Assembly (NCBI GenBank): GCA_030151245.1
Contig: JASLEF010000169.1
Coordinates: 1-9,515 of the forward strand
DNA from: Ignatzschineria sp.
Lineage (GTDB): Bacteria > Pseudomonadota > Gammaproteobacteria > Cardiobacteriales > Wohlfahrtiimonadaceae
DNA: 9,515 bases
Reading direction: 5' to 3'
Positions 1-6,829 of the stretch are shown here, piece by piece (position 1 is the first letter of the stretch; the number at the start of each line of letters is the position of its first letter). A program made the translations under genes and the position numbers. Below the pieces are notes generated by a model. The model searched no databases. It was not told the DNA's origin and saw only the letters and a list, made by a program, of their open reading frames with translations.

Positions 1-702
1 CTCAATCCTCATCTGCTTTATATAAGGAACAGGACTTTGAATCGAAGGCAGTATCTAATTATCTATCTATCCCAATAAAACGATAACAAGCACCAAGTAA
101 GATATAAATTAACCTAGCTGTCACGATATATTACCATTCATTAGGCCTACTAAATAACGACTACCATTACTAAAACCCCTTGCCATATCACTGATTACAA
201 AGATCAATATCACAATATAGAAAGAGACTTAAAAACTAATAAAAATATCAAATCACCATCTCTTATCAATACAAGATGACTTCAACCTTTAACTAGCCTA
301 CCTACTAGATATCACATGACACAACGCTTAATAATTACAGTGACTCTTCACTAATCCATTCTTTTAATAAACATATTGCGTATGCAGATGACCGCCTCTC
401 TTTTTATTTTAATAACCTATAAAAAATCATCAAACTCCATTACTAGCAATACTAGGTCTAATATCTATCACTCCCCTATATCTCTTATAAAGATTCCCAA
501 CATCATTTGCCACAACCCCCTCTCGATTCACAACATCGCTTAGCTATCTATTTTCCCTCATAAATTTTTTAAATATTCCTCTTTTCAAAAGATTCTATGA
601 ACAAGATCAATTTTATTCATTTCATTAATGATCTACTCTAATTTACTATGTCATTATTCCTTTAATTCAGAGAGTTCACCCTTAACTAGGAGAAATCAAA
701 TA
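1..702. other. long AT-rich, G-poor gene-free region upstream of katA
   Basis: No reading frame of convincing length or sequence is visible on either strand; stop codons are dense in all frames. The + strand is markedly poor in G relative to C over most of the stretch, unlike the catalase gene that follows. The last 100 bases must hold the catalase promoter. The best sigma70-like pair I can find is weak: TTCATT at 621-626, a 17-base spacer, and TACTAT at 644-649. I could not find a convincing OxyR-type palindrome. The left part may be the downstream flank of a gene lying outside the window, or an old decayed gene on the - strand, but nothing recognisable remains. Confidence 0.6.
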
Positions 703-2175
703 ATGTCGACAAATAAAAAGTATTTTACAACTGCAGCTGGCGCACCCGTAGCCAACAACCAAGACTCGCTTACTGCGGGACGCCGTGGTCCTATGTTATT
801 ACAAGATGTTTGGTTTTTAGAGAAACTCGCACACTTTGATCGCGAAGTGATTCCTGAGCGCCGAATGCATGCTAAAGGATCTGGTGCATTTGGGAAATTT
901 ACCGTCACTCACGACATCTCCCAATATACTGCCGCTAAAGTTTTCTCAGAAATTGGTAAAGAGACTGAAATGTTCGTTCGATTCTCAACCGTTGCAGGAG
1001 AACGTGGTGGTGCGGATACAGAACGCGATATACGCGGGTTCGCGATGCGTTTTTATACAGAAGAAGGTAACTGGGACTTAGTAGGTAATAACACCCCTGT
1101 ATTCTTCTTCCGCGATCCATTAAAATTCCCAGACTTAAACCACGCCGTAAAACGTGATCCTCGAACAAATATGCGTTGCCCAAATACAAACTGGGATTTT
1201 TGGACCGGCTTACCAGAAGCACTACACCAAGTGACAATTACGATGAGTGATCGCGGCATCCCAAGATCTTATCGACATATGCATGGCTTCGGCAGTCATA
1301 CTTTTAGCTTCATTAATGCAAAAAAAGAGCGCTTCTGGGTAAAATTCCACTTCGTCTCACAACAAGGAATTGAGAATCTTACAGATGCTGAAGCAGAAGC
1401 TGTCATCGGAAAAGATCGCGAAGCAGCTCAACGCGACCTTTACAACTCCATTGAAAACGGAAACTTTCCTAAATGGGACATGTTTATTCAAATAATGACG
1501 CTTGAAGAAGCTGAAAATATGCCATACAACCCATTTGACCTAACAAAAGTTTGGTATAAAAAAGACTTCCCTCTCATTCCTGTAGGAACCTTTGAGTTAA
1601 ATAGAAATCCAAATAACTATTTCCAAGATGTAGAGCAAGCGGCATTTAATCCGGCTCATATTGTTCCGGGGATTGGTTTCTCACCAGACAGAATGCTACA
1701 AGGTCGCCTCTTCTCTTATGGAGATGCGCAGCGCTATCGCCTCGGAGTTAACCACCATCAAATTCCGGTGAATTCTCCAAAATGCCCTGTACATAGCTTC
1801 CACAGAGATGGTGCAATGCGAGTTGATGGTAATCAAGGAAGTACAATTGCCTACGAGCCTAATAGCTATGGCGAATGGCAAGATCAAAAACATTTAGATG
1901 AGCCTGCTTTAGATCTCATCGGTCCGGCAAGTCGTTGGGATTTTCATGAAGATGACAATCACTATTTTGAACAGCCCGGTAAGCTCTTTATGCTCATGAA
2001 TGATGAAGAAAAACAGCGTCTTTTTGACAATACTGGTCGTAACATGGGGGATAGTGAAGATCATATTAAAGTTCGTCATATTACCCACTGCTATAAAGCC
2101 CATCCTGATTATGGAACAGGTGTTGCAAAAGCACTCGGGTTTGATATCGATAAAATTGTAAGTGAAATGCAATAG
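703..2175 (+). CDS. katA: monofunctional haem catalase (small subunit, clade 3 type)
   Basis: Catalase converts hydrogen peroxide to water and oxygen in the cytoplasm using haem b. The 490-residue protein has the usual small-subunit length. Distal motif: FDREVIPERRMHAKGSGAFG at residues 45-64, with catalytic His56. The distal Asn is Asn129 in VGNNTPVFF (127-135). The proximal haem ligand is Tyr339 in RLFSYGDAQ (335-343). No signal peptide is seen. I start at ATG 703 because AGGAG lies at 688-692, ten bases upstream, and MSTNKKYFTTAAGAP is a typical catalase N terminus. An in-frame ATG at 628 would add 25 atypical residues and has no good ribosome site. The gene appears monocistronic, with a strong terminator just after it. 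Peroxide control (OxyR) is expected from the family but no clear site was found. The symbol katA follows clade and length; katB is an alternative name. Confidence 0.96.
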   Translation: MSTNKKYFTTAAGAPVANNQDSLTAGRRGPMLLQDVWFLEKLAHFDREVIPERRMHAKGSGAFGKFTVTHDISQYTAAKVFSEIGKETEMFVRFSTVAGERGGADTERDIRGFAMRFYTEEGNWDLVGNNTPVFFFRDPLKFPDLNHAVKRDPRTNMRCPNTNWDFWTGLPEALHQVTITMSDRGIPRSYRHMHGFGSHTFSFINAKKERFWVKFHFVSQQGIENLTDAEAEAVIGKDREAAQRDLYNSIENGNFPKWDMFIQIMTLEEAENMPYNPFDLTKVWYKKDFPLIPVGTFELNRNPNNYFQDVEQAAFNPAHIVPGIGFSPDRMLQGRLFSYGDAQRYRLGVNHHQIPVNSPKCPVHSFHRDGAMRVDGNQGSTIAYEPNSYGEWQDQKHLDEPALDLIGPASRWDFHEDDNHYFEQPGKLFMLMNDEEKQRLFDNTGRNMGDSEDHIKVRHITHCYKAHPDYGTGVAKALGFDIDKIVSEMQ

Positions 2176-2222
2176 CCCACAAAAAATGGAGACTTATCCC
2201 ATAAAATAAGCCTTAAAACCAG

Positions 2223-2259
2223 AAGCCCTCAGGAGTTCTCTACTCTTGAGGGCTTTTTT
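2223..2259 (+). terminator. rho-independent terminator of katA
   Basis: A 13-bp stem pairs 2223-2235 with 2243-2255, with one G-U pair and a 7-base loop. The outer arm is AAGCCCTCA against TGAGGGCTT. A T run at 2254-2259 follows directly. It starts 47 bases after the catalase stop codon and should end that transcript. Confidence 0.93.
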
Positions 2260-2316
2260 CATAAAACTTCTAAAAATACATTTAGTATTAAAAGTGGTAA
2301 CATATCAGGTCGCTTT

Positions 2317-2354
2317 AAGGAGGCTATTTGATTAAAATCTATACGTCACTTTAA
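2317..2354 (+). other. isolated strong Shine-Dalgarno with an 8-codon mini-ORF (possible leader peptide)
   Basis: AAGGAGG at 2317-2323 is the strongest ribosome-binding sequence in the window, yet no gene follows it. Four bases later a TTG at 2328 opens an 8-codon frame, MIKIYTSL, that stops with TAA at 2352-2354. An ATT at 2331 in the same frame has better spacing but is a very rare start codon. The mini-ORF ends 12 bases before a long hairpin and about 110 bases before the acetyltransferase gene, a layout like a leader peptide ahead of an attenuator. It may equally be the remnant of a lost gene start or chance. Confidence 0.2.
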
Positions 2355-2366
2355 AGAAAAATCATT

Positions 2367-2417
2367 ATCAATCATCCTATTAAAAGTGTCTTATACACTG
2401 TTAATAGAATGATTGAT
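2367..2417. repeat. long imperfect inverted repeat upstream of the GNAT-CDF operon
   Basis: The arms ATCAATCAT (2367-2375) and ATGATTGAT (2409-2417) pair over 9 bp. After one C-A mismatch, CTATTAA (2377-2383) pairs with TTAATAG (2401-2407). After one A-G mismatch, AGTGT (2385-2389) pairs with ACACT (2395-2399) around a 5-base loop. That gives 21 paired positions in 51 bases. There is no T tract after it on either strand, so it is not a standard terminator. It may be an RNA structure in the leader of the downstream gene, an operator, or a small repeat element. No second copy is seen in this window. Confidence 0.7.
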
Positions 2418-2462
2418 TCCCCCAACTATTGATGCTTTTCTAATAATAGAGGATCTCCATTC

Positions 2463-2990
2463 ATGTTTTATCAACTAGCCAAACAACGCACTCTTGAAAC
2501 AGATCGACTAATTCTACGCCCTATTACTCTTGATGATGCCGCAGATCTCTTTGAGTACGCCAGTGATCCTGAAAATACAAAACATACATTCCCAACCCAC
2601 CAATCGATTGAAGAGACTCAATGGGTCATTGCAAATCTATTTATGGCAGCCCCTCTTGGGAATTTTGCTATTGAACTTAAAGAAAATGGCAAAATGATTG
2701 GCACTTGTGACCTTCGAGTCAATGAGGGAGAGAAATCTGCCGAGCTCGCTTACGCCATTAATAAAAAGTATTGGGGAAATGGTTATGCACCTGAAGCGGC
2801 GAAAAAACTTCTTGAGCTGGCATTTAATGACCTCAAAGTCGAACGCTTATGGGCTAAATTTTCCTCACAAAATCCAGCATCTGGACGAGTCATGGAAAAG
2901 ATCGGCATGGAAAAAGAAGGAGTGCTTCGCCACACCAAAAATCTTTGCGGAGATTTTGTAGATCAAGTTGTTTATAGCCGTATTGAATAG
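2463..2990 (+). CDS. GNAT-family N-acetyltransferase, RimJ/RimL-like
   Basis: The 175-residue protein matches the ribosomal-protein/aminoglycoside-type GNAT fold (Acetyltransf_3 family), which moves an acetyl group from acetyl-CoA to an amine. The N terminus has the family opening TDRLILRPITLDDA (13-26). Strand 4 is FAIELKENGKMIGTCDLR, and the acetyl-CoA pyrophosphate loop is YWGNGYAPEA, starting at Tyr103. The late motif NPASGRVMEKIGMEKEGVLR is also typical: Asn-x-x-Ser, then the helix ending in Gly-Met/Phe-x-x-Glu-Gly. The substrate cannot be told from sequence; RimJ/RimL-like proteins act on protein N termini, but many relatives act on small molecules. Start ATG 2463 is supported by AGAGGA at 2448-2453. 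Its stop is 23 bases before the CDF transporter gene, so the two are probably cotranscribed. Confidence 0.9.
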   Translation: MFYQLAKQRTLETDRLILRPITLDDAADLFEYASDPENTKHTFPTHQSIEETQWVIANLFMAAPLGNFAIELKENGKMIGTCDLRVNEGEKSAELAYAINKKYWGNGYAPEAAKKLLELAFNDLKVERLWAKFSSQNPASGRVMEKIGMEKEGVLRHTKNLCGDFVDQVVYSRIE

Positions 2991-3013
2991 TCATTTTTAA
3001 CGGGAGAAATTCC

Positions 3014-4057
3014 ATGATGAATAAAGATGATCGCGCAAACTATAATTTTCAAAAGATAATATTCTTAGTCGCGGTTCTACTCTTTTTAATGAAATTTGCA
3101 GCGTGGTATATTACCTCATCCGTTGCGATTTTAACCGATGCATTAGAGAGCATTACTAATATGCTTGCTGGTGCTTTCACGCTATTTAGCCTCTACCTAT
3201 CAGCAAAACCTAAAGATCATAACCACCCCCATGGGCACGGGAAGATCGAGTTTGTGTCCGCTAGTGTTGAAGGAACACTAATCCTTGTCGCAGGCGCCGT
3301 GATTATCTATGAAGGGATCAAAAGACTTATTGATAATAGCGGGGAATTAACAAGCCTAGGCTCTGGACTAATCTTAATTGCATTAACAGCCATTATTAAC
3401 TATGTTGTTGGCTTTTATGCCATTCGCCGCGGAAAAAAATACAACGTATTACCTCTCGTAGCAGGCGGACAACACTTGCACTCAGATACTTACTCAACAG
3501 TGGGTATTATCTTAGGATTAGCTTTAGTTTGGCTAACAGGATGGCAATGGCTTGATGCAGCTATTGCACTGCTCTTTGGGGGAATCATTATTTACAATGG
3601 CATCAAAATTCTTAGAGAATCTATCGCCGGGATTATGGATGAAGCTGACGAAGACCTGATTGAAGAGTTTACCGAGGTCATTAACGAAAATCGTTCCCCA
3701 TATTGGGTCGATCTCCATAAAGTGAGATTTATCAAATATGGAAACCATGTTCATCTTGATGCTCATTTAACTCTTCCTTGGTATCTCAATATGCGTGAAG
3801 CCCATATCGAACTAGATAAGATGAAAAATGTTCTAAAACAAAAGTTTGGAGATAAGCATGAAATGTATATTCACACGGATGACTGCAAACCTTTCTCTTG
3901 TGAAATATGTCCTCTGAAAGAATGTGCTCAACGCCAACTCAAATTTGTTGGAACAGTAGAGTGGACAGCAAAACTTATTTCAGAAGATCAACGTCATAGC
4001 ATTAAAGATCTTGTTGAACAGAAAAATCCACAACCAGATGTACCAATCGTTCACTAA
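3014..4057 (+). CDS. cation diffusion facilitator (CDF) metal efflux transporter with C-terminal Cys cluster
   Basis: CDF proteins export divalent metals (Zn, Fe, Mn, Co or Cd) from the cytoplasm in exchange for protons, working as dimers in the inner membrane. About six membrane segments are visible near residues 14-34, 45-62, 80-102, 115-135, 160-176 and 181-199. The transport-site half in TM2 reads TDALESITN, with Asp42, Glu45 and Asn49. The TM5 half is His154-x3-Asp158, matching His153/Asp157 of YiiP. A His-rich HNHPHGHGK loop follows TM2 (His68, 70, 72, 74). The soluble C-terminal domain from about 205 ends in a cluster of four Cys (291, 296, 299, 304) absent from YiiP. GGAG at 3003-3006 serves ATG 3014; ATG 3017 is an equally possible start. 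It lies 23 bases after the acetyltransferase gene and is followed by a terminator. The metal cannot be assigned. Confidence 0.93.
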   Translation: MMNKDDRANYNFQKIIFLVAVLLFLMKFAAWYITSSVAILTDALESITNMLAGAFTLFSLYLSAKPKDHNHPHGHGKIEFVSASVEGTLILVAGAVIIYEGIKRLIDNSGELTSLGSGLILIALTAIINYVVGFYAIRRGKKYNVLPLVAGGQHLHSDTYSTVGIILGLALVWLTGWQWLDAAIALLFGGIIIYNGIKILRESIAGIMDEADEDLIEEFTEVINENRSPYWVDLHKVRFIKYGNHVHLDAHLTLPWYLNMREAHIELDKMKNVLKQKFGDKHEMYIHTDDCKPFSCEICPLKECAQRQLKFVGTVEWTAKLISEDQRHSIKDLVEQKNPQPDVPIVH

Positions 4058-4085
4058 AATATCGCTTAAATTTGCTTTATTCAAT

Positions 4086-4123
4086 AAAAAAAGCGCCTTA
4101 TCTCAAGGCGCTTTTCTTTTTTT
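4086..4123. terminator. bidirectional rho-independent terminator between the CDF and peroxidase genes
   Basis: An 11-bp stem pairs 4089-4099 with 4105-4115 (core AAGCGCCTT / AAGGCGCTT) around a 5-base loop. A T-rich tract, broken by one C, runs from 4112 to 4123 on the + strand. An A run at 4086-4092 supplies the U tract on the - strand. It therefore serves both convergent genes, lying 28 bases after the CDF stop and about 30 bases after the peroxidase stop. Confidence 0.93.
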
Positions 4124-4153
4124 ACTCGCTACCATAATGAGCTAAACTCTTTA

Positions 4154-5203
4154 TTACTCTTCTCCAAATGGCTTAGGTAATGGCGTATCATTATTCGATG
4201 GTGGAAGAATCGGCAATGTTAATTGCGGCTGATCTCCTGTTAAAGTTCCGTAGAATGCAACAATTTTTTCTACTTCTTCATCTGTAAATTGCTTACCTAA
4301 TTGCAATTTCCCCATAATCTGAGTCGCTTCCTCTAGAGTATTGACTTGTCCATCATGAAAGTATGGGTATGTTAAGACCACATTGCGAAGCGTTGGAACT
4401 TTAAAGAACATATTATCGCTATCTTTGCCGGTAAAATCTGCCAGACCTTTCGCTAAGTTATCAGTTTTATACTCTTCTAAAAGCCCCATTTTCTGGAAAC
4501 TTGACCCCCCAATTCCCTCACCATAATGGCATGCGACACAACCACTATTTCTAAAGAGTTCATAACCTTCTAACTCTTGAGCCGTGATGGCATTATCATC
4601 ACCACGCAACCACTGATCAAAACGTGAATTTGGAGTTATTAATGTCTCTTCAAATACTGCAATAGCATCCGTGATACGATCTATATTCACATTATTATCA
4701 CCATAGGCCTCTTTAAACTCTTCCACATACTCTGGAATTGAAGCAATCACATTCACAACCAAATCATGATCTGAAGCCATCTCTTTGGGGTTTTCAATAG
4801 GTCCGCCCGCTTGCTCTTTCAAAGTTTTAGCTCGACCATCCCAAAACTGAACGAAATTTAAACTCGAATTTAAAACAGTAGGAGAGTTAATTGGTCCTTC
4901 TTGCCATTGATGACCGATAGAGGTTGGTAGATTATCAGATCCTCCCATACTTAAATTATGACAAGAGTTACAAGAGATAAAGCCAGACTTCGATAATCGA
5001 GGGTCAAACCATAACTTCTTACCTAATTCTGCCTTTTTAGGATCTACTACTACTTCCTGAGCCAAAGGGATAATAATTTCTCCTCGAACTGAGCCATTAT
5101 CCTTTTCTGCTTCGGTTGCTGCATTAACGGTAAATCCTAAGACAGCTGCCGCAAGAACACCAATTGTAAATAATTTTCTTCCACTATTTTTCATTGTGGT
5201 CAT
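4154..5203 (-). CDS. ccp: periplasmic di-haem cytochrome c peroxidase (CcpA/MauG family)
   Basis: This 349-residue enzyme reduces hydrogen peroxide to water in the periplasm with electrons from small cytochromes c or cupredoxins. A Sec signal peptide is clear: KNSGRK, a hydrophobic stretch at about 11-26, and likely cleavage after VNA (28) or VNAA (29). Two haem-binding motifs are present: CNSCH (78-82) for the low-potential peroxidatic haem and CVACH (222-226) for the electron-donating haem. His98 lies 16 residues after the first motif His, as His71 does in the Pseudomonas enzyme. Trp121 (FWDGRA) and Glu141 (NPKEM) match its inter-haem Trp94 and catalytic Glu114 by spacing. Met297 is the likely axial ligand of the second haem. 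TAAGGAG at 5211-5217 is seven bases from ATG 5203, so this start is preferred to the in-frame ATG three codons later. It appears to be a single-gene unit. Confidence 0.95.
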   Translation of the reverse strand: MTTMKNSGRKLFTIGVLAAAVLGFTVNAATEAEKDNGSVRGEIIIPLAQEVVVDPKKAELGKKLWFDPRLSKSGFISCNSCHNLSMGGSDNLPTSIGHQWQEGPINSPTVLNSSLNFVQFWDGRAKTLKEQAGGPIENPKEMASDHDLVVNVIASIPEYVEEFKEAYGDNNVNIDRITDAIAVFEETLITPNSRFDQWLRGDDNAITAQELEGYELFRNSGCVACHYGEGIGGSSFQKMGLLEEYKTDNLAKGLADFTGKDSDNMFFKVPTLRNVVLTYPYFHDGQVNTLEEATQIMGKLQLGKQFTDEEVEKIVAFYGTLTGDQPQLTLPILPPSNNDTPLPKPFGEE

Positions 5204-5795
5204 TTAATAACTCCTTATTTTTACTCATATTTTTACTTAATAGGAAAAAAGTATCCTCCTATCGCACAACATCATAAGCGATAAGTATTTTTAAAAAAAG
5301 ATAATAAAGAATCTATTAAGCAATAACTTTACATAGATCAAATAGATCATAAAATCAGTTGCATGCCACCAAATAATATTATCAACAAAATAATCAATAA
5401 TATAATCAATAAAACACCGAAATTAAAAATTAAAAATAGAATTTAAGAGAACAAAGTTTATCGAATATTCAAAAATAGCGAGTTACATAATATGCAACAA
5501 GTCCTTGCGTCATATACAAAAACGTCTCATCGATATAATCTTTCCGCTTGAAGAATATCTATGAGATAACTGTCGATACATAAATAATAGAAATCTGCAA
5601 AGTTTCTCCCCAACAATCGATCCGCCTTTTAAAAGAGCTTTAATCTTTAATAAGAAGATATCAAAAAGGATTTGTTGCAACAATGAGCCTTGCATGCTCA
5701 ATAGGAACTATTTTTAATACTTACAATAGGAGAACCCCAATCAAAAGTTCTAATAAGAGAATTAAAGCAGTAAGTACTTGAGATAGTACCACGCA
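5204..5795. other. long AT-rich intergenic region upstream of the peroxidase gene
   Basis: No convincing gene is present on either strand. The right part, about 5640-5780, has a run of some 44 sense codons on + but no good start, ribosome site or recognisable protein, and could be a decayed gene. The left part holds the peroxidase promoter, which I cannot fix; one weak candidate on - has TTTTTT about 16 bases before TATGAT, the latter near 5269-5274. An 8-base direct repeat, ATAGATCA, occurs at 5333-5340 and 5342-5349, and a threefold 12-base repeat at 5381-5416 is listed separately. Confidence 0.55.
5381..5416. repeat. three imperfect 12-base direct repeats upstream of the peroxidase gene
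   Basis: The units are ATCAACAAAATA (5381-5392), ATCAATAATATA (5393-5404) and ATCAATAAAACA (5405-5416). All begin with ATCAA and continue A-rich. They lie 178-213 bases upstream of the peroxidase start. Repeated sites for a regulator or a bent-DNA region are possible; simple AT-rich slippage could also produce this. Confidence 0.5.
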
Positions 5796-5796
5796 T

Positions 5797-5821
5797 AAAA
5801 AAAGCTACTAAAAGTAGCTTT
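5797..5821 (-). terminator. rho-independent terminator of the ybaB-recR-hinT transcript
   Basis: A 9-bp stem pairs 5801-5809 with 5813-5821 (AAAGCTACT / AGTAGCTTT) around a 3-base loop. Read on the - strand the stem runs directly into seven T residues (5803-5797). It lies about 50 bases after the hinT stop codon. The + strand has no T tract here and no gene that would need one. Confidence 0.88.
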
Positions 5822-5871
5822 GAATTTTATGACATCTTTTGTGACATCTATTTTTATTCAACTAAAAAACT

Positions 5872-6213
5872 CTAACCCGGAGGCCAAGTTAAACTTCGTC
5901 CTGCTAATAAGTGCAAATGAATATGATCAACTGTCTGACCACCATCCTCATTACAATTGAATACCGTACGATATCCCTTCTCAGCAAAACCTTGCTCTTT
6001 TGCAATTTTTTGTGCTGTTAAAAAGAGCTTCCCCATCAATGCCGCATCTTCTACGGTTAAATCATTTAACGTCGGGATCTCTTTTTTAGGGATAATTAAA
6101 ATATGTACAGGCGCTTGCGGAGAAATATCTTCAAAAGCCAATACTTCCTCATCTTCATAGATAATTTTAGCCGGAATCTCTTTTTGGATAATTTTACTAA
6201 AAATTGTACTCAT
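5872..6213 (-). CDS. hinT: HIT-family purine nucleoside phosphoramidase (HinT)
   Basis: HinT proteins are small cytoplasmic dimers that hydrolyse adenosine 5'-phosphoramidates and acyl-adenylates. At 113 residues this has the family length. It opens with STIFSKIIQKEIPAKIIYEDE, a standard HinT start, and has the P-x-x-P-V-H-I-L-I-I-P-K strand (32-43). The histidine triad is His97-x-His99-x-His101, with His99 the expected nucleophile. The C terminus ends in the typical WPPG. Asp96 precedes the triad where many HinT proteins have Tyr. The start at ATG 6213 lies only 8 bases after the recR stop; its AGGAGG (- strand, 6223-6218) overlaps the recR stop codon, so translation of the two genes is probably coupled. 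It is the last gene before the terminator. Confidence 0.95.
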   Translation of the reverse strand: MSTIFSKIIQKEIPAKIIYEDEEVLAFEDISPQAPVHILIIPKKEIPTLNDLTVEDAALMGKLFLTAQKIAKEQGFAEKGYRTVFNCNEDGGQTVDHIHLHLLAGRSLTWPPG

Positions 6214-6221
6214 AAAACCTC

Positions 6222-6815
6222 CTAATAACGCTTACGGGATGCAAATGCGTGCGATAAAGTTCCACTATCAAGGTACTCAAGCTCTCCCCCTAGCGGAACA
6301 CCATGCGCAATTCGACTTACTTCAATCTCATACTGCTTTGCAATTTCTGAAATATAGTGTGCCGTTGCTTCCCCTTCAACTGTTGAATTGGTCGCTAGAA
6401 TGATCTCTTTAATCTCACCTTGTGCAAATCGAGATTCTAAAAGATCTAACCCAAGCTCTGAAGGCCCAATCCCGTCTAAGGGCGATAAGCGTCCAAAAAG
6501 CACAAAATAACGCCCTTTATACTCCACACTTTGACGTAGCGCAAAGACATCTACAGGATTTTCAACAATACAGAGAAGCGCATCATTTCGACTCATATCT
6601 CGACAATCACTACAAACATCTTCATCTGTTAAATTTCGGCATTTTGAACACTTCCGAATAGACTCTAACGCAACTGTTAACGAGCGACTAATCTTTTCCG
6701 CTCCAGCTTGATTACGCTCTAATAAATAGAGTGCCATACGCAATGCCGTTTTTTGACCAACCCCCGGCAAGATACGTAATGCATCAATCACATTTTGTAA
6801 TGATTTTGGATACAC
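6222..6815 (-). CDS. recR: recombination mediator protein RecR
   Basis: RecR works with RecO and RecF to load RecA onto SSB-coated single-stranded DNA at gaps. The 197-residue protein has the full architecture: a helix-hairpin-helix with LPGVGQKTA (16-24), a C4 zinc finger (Cys56, 59, 68, 71), and a Toprim domain from about 80 with Glu85 in LLCIVENPVDV and the motif LDGIGP. The C-terminal Walker B-like segment contains GVPLGGELEYLD. The start is GTG at 6815: MYPKSLQNVIDAL is the canonical N terminus, and GAGGA (- strand, 6827-6823) stands 7 bases upstream. It follows ybaB by 14 bases and precedes hinT by 8, so all three form one transcription unit. The ybaB-recR pairing is conserved in bacteria. 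Confidence 0.97.
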   Translation of the reverse strand: MYPKSLQNVIDALRILPGVGQKTALRMALYLLERNQAGAEKISRSLTVALESIRKCSKCRNLTDEDVCSDCRDMSRNDALLCIVENPVDVFALRQSVEYKGRYFVLFGRLSPLDGIGPSELGLDLLESRFAQGEIKEIILATNSTVEGEATAHYISEIAKQYEIEVSRIAHGVPLGGELEYLDSGTLSHAFASRKRY

Positions 6816-6829
6816 TAGTTAATCCTCAA

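Noticed and set aside
628..702. Longer catalase start at ATG 628
   Set aside because: The added 25 residues do not resemble catalase N termini and no ribosome site precedes 628. ATG 703 has AGGAG at 688-692 and gives a canonical start.
696..2172. Open frames antisense or out of frame inside the catalase gene
   Set aside because: They overlap a complete, well-supported catalase and have no family features of their own.
2367..2417. The long inverted repeat as a rho-independent terminator
   Set aside because: No T tract follows on either strand and the upstream gene already has a strong terminator at 2223-2259.
5333..5349. FNR/Anr box upstream of the peroxidase gene
   Set aside because: The two half-site-like elements are direct repeats, not the inverted TTGAT-N4-ATCAA arrangement.
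5510..5701. 63-codon open frame on the - strand in the gap upstream of the peroxidase
   Set aside because: No ribosome site, odd hydrophobic/basic composition and no recognisable family; such a length is expected by chance in DNA of this kind.
5646..5783. About 44 sense codons on + ending at the TGA near 5780
   Set aside because: No start with a ribosome site and no recognisable protein; mentioned only as a possible decayed gene.
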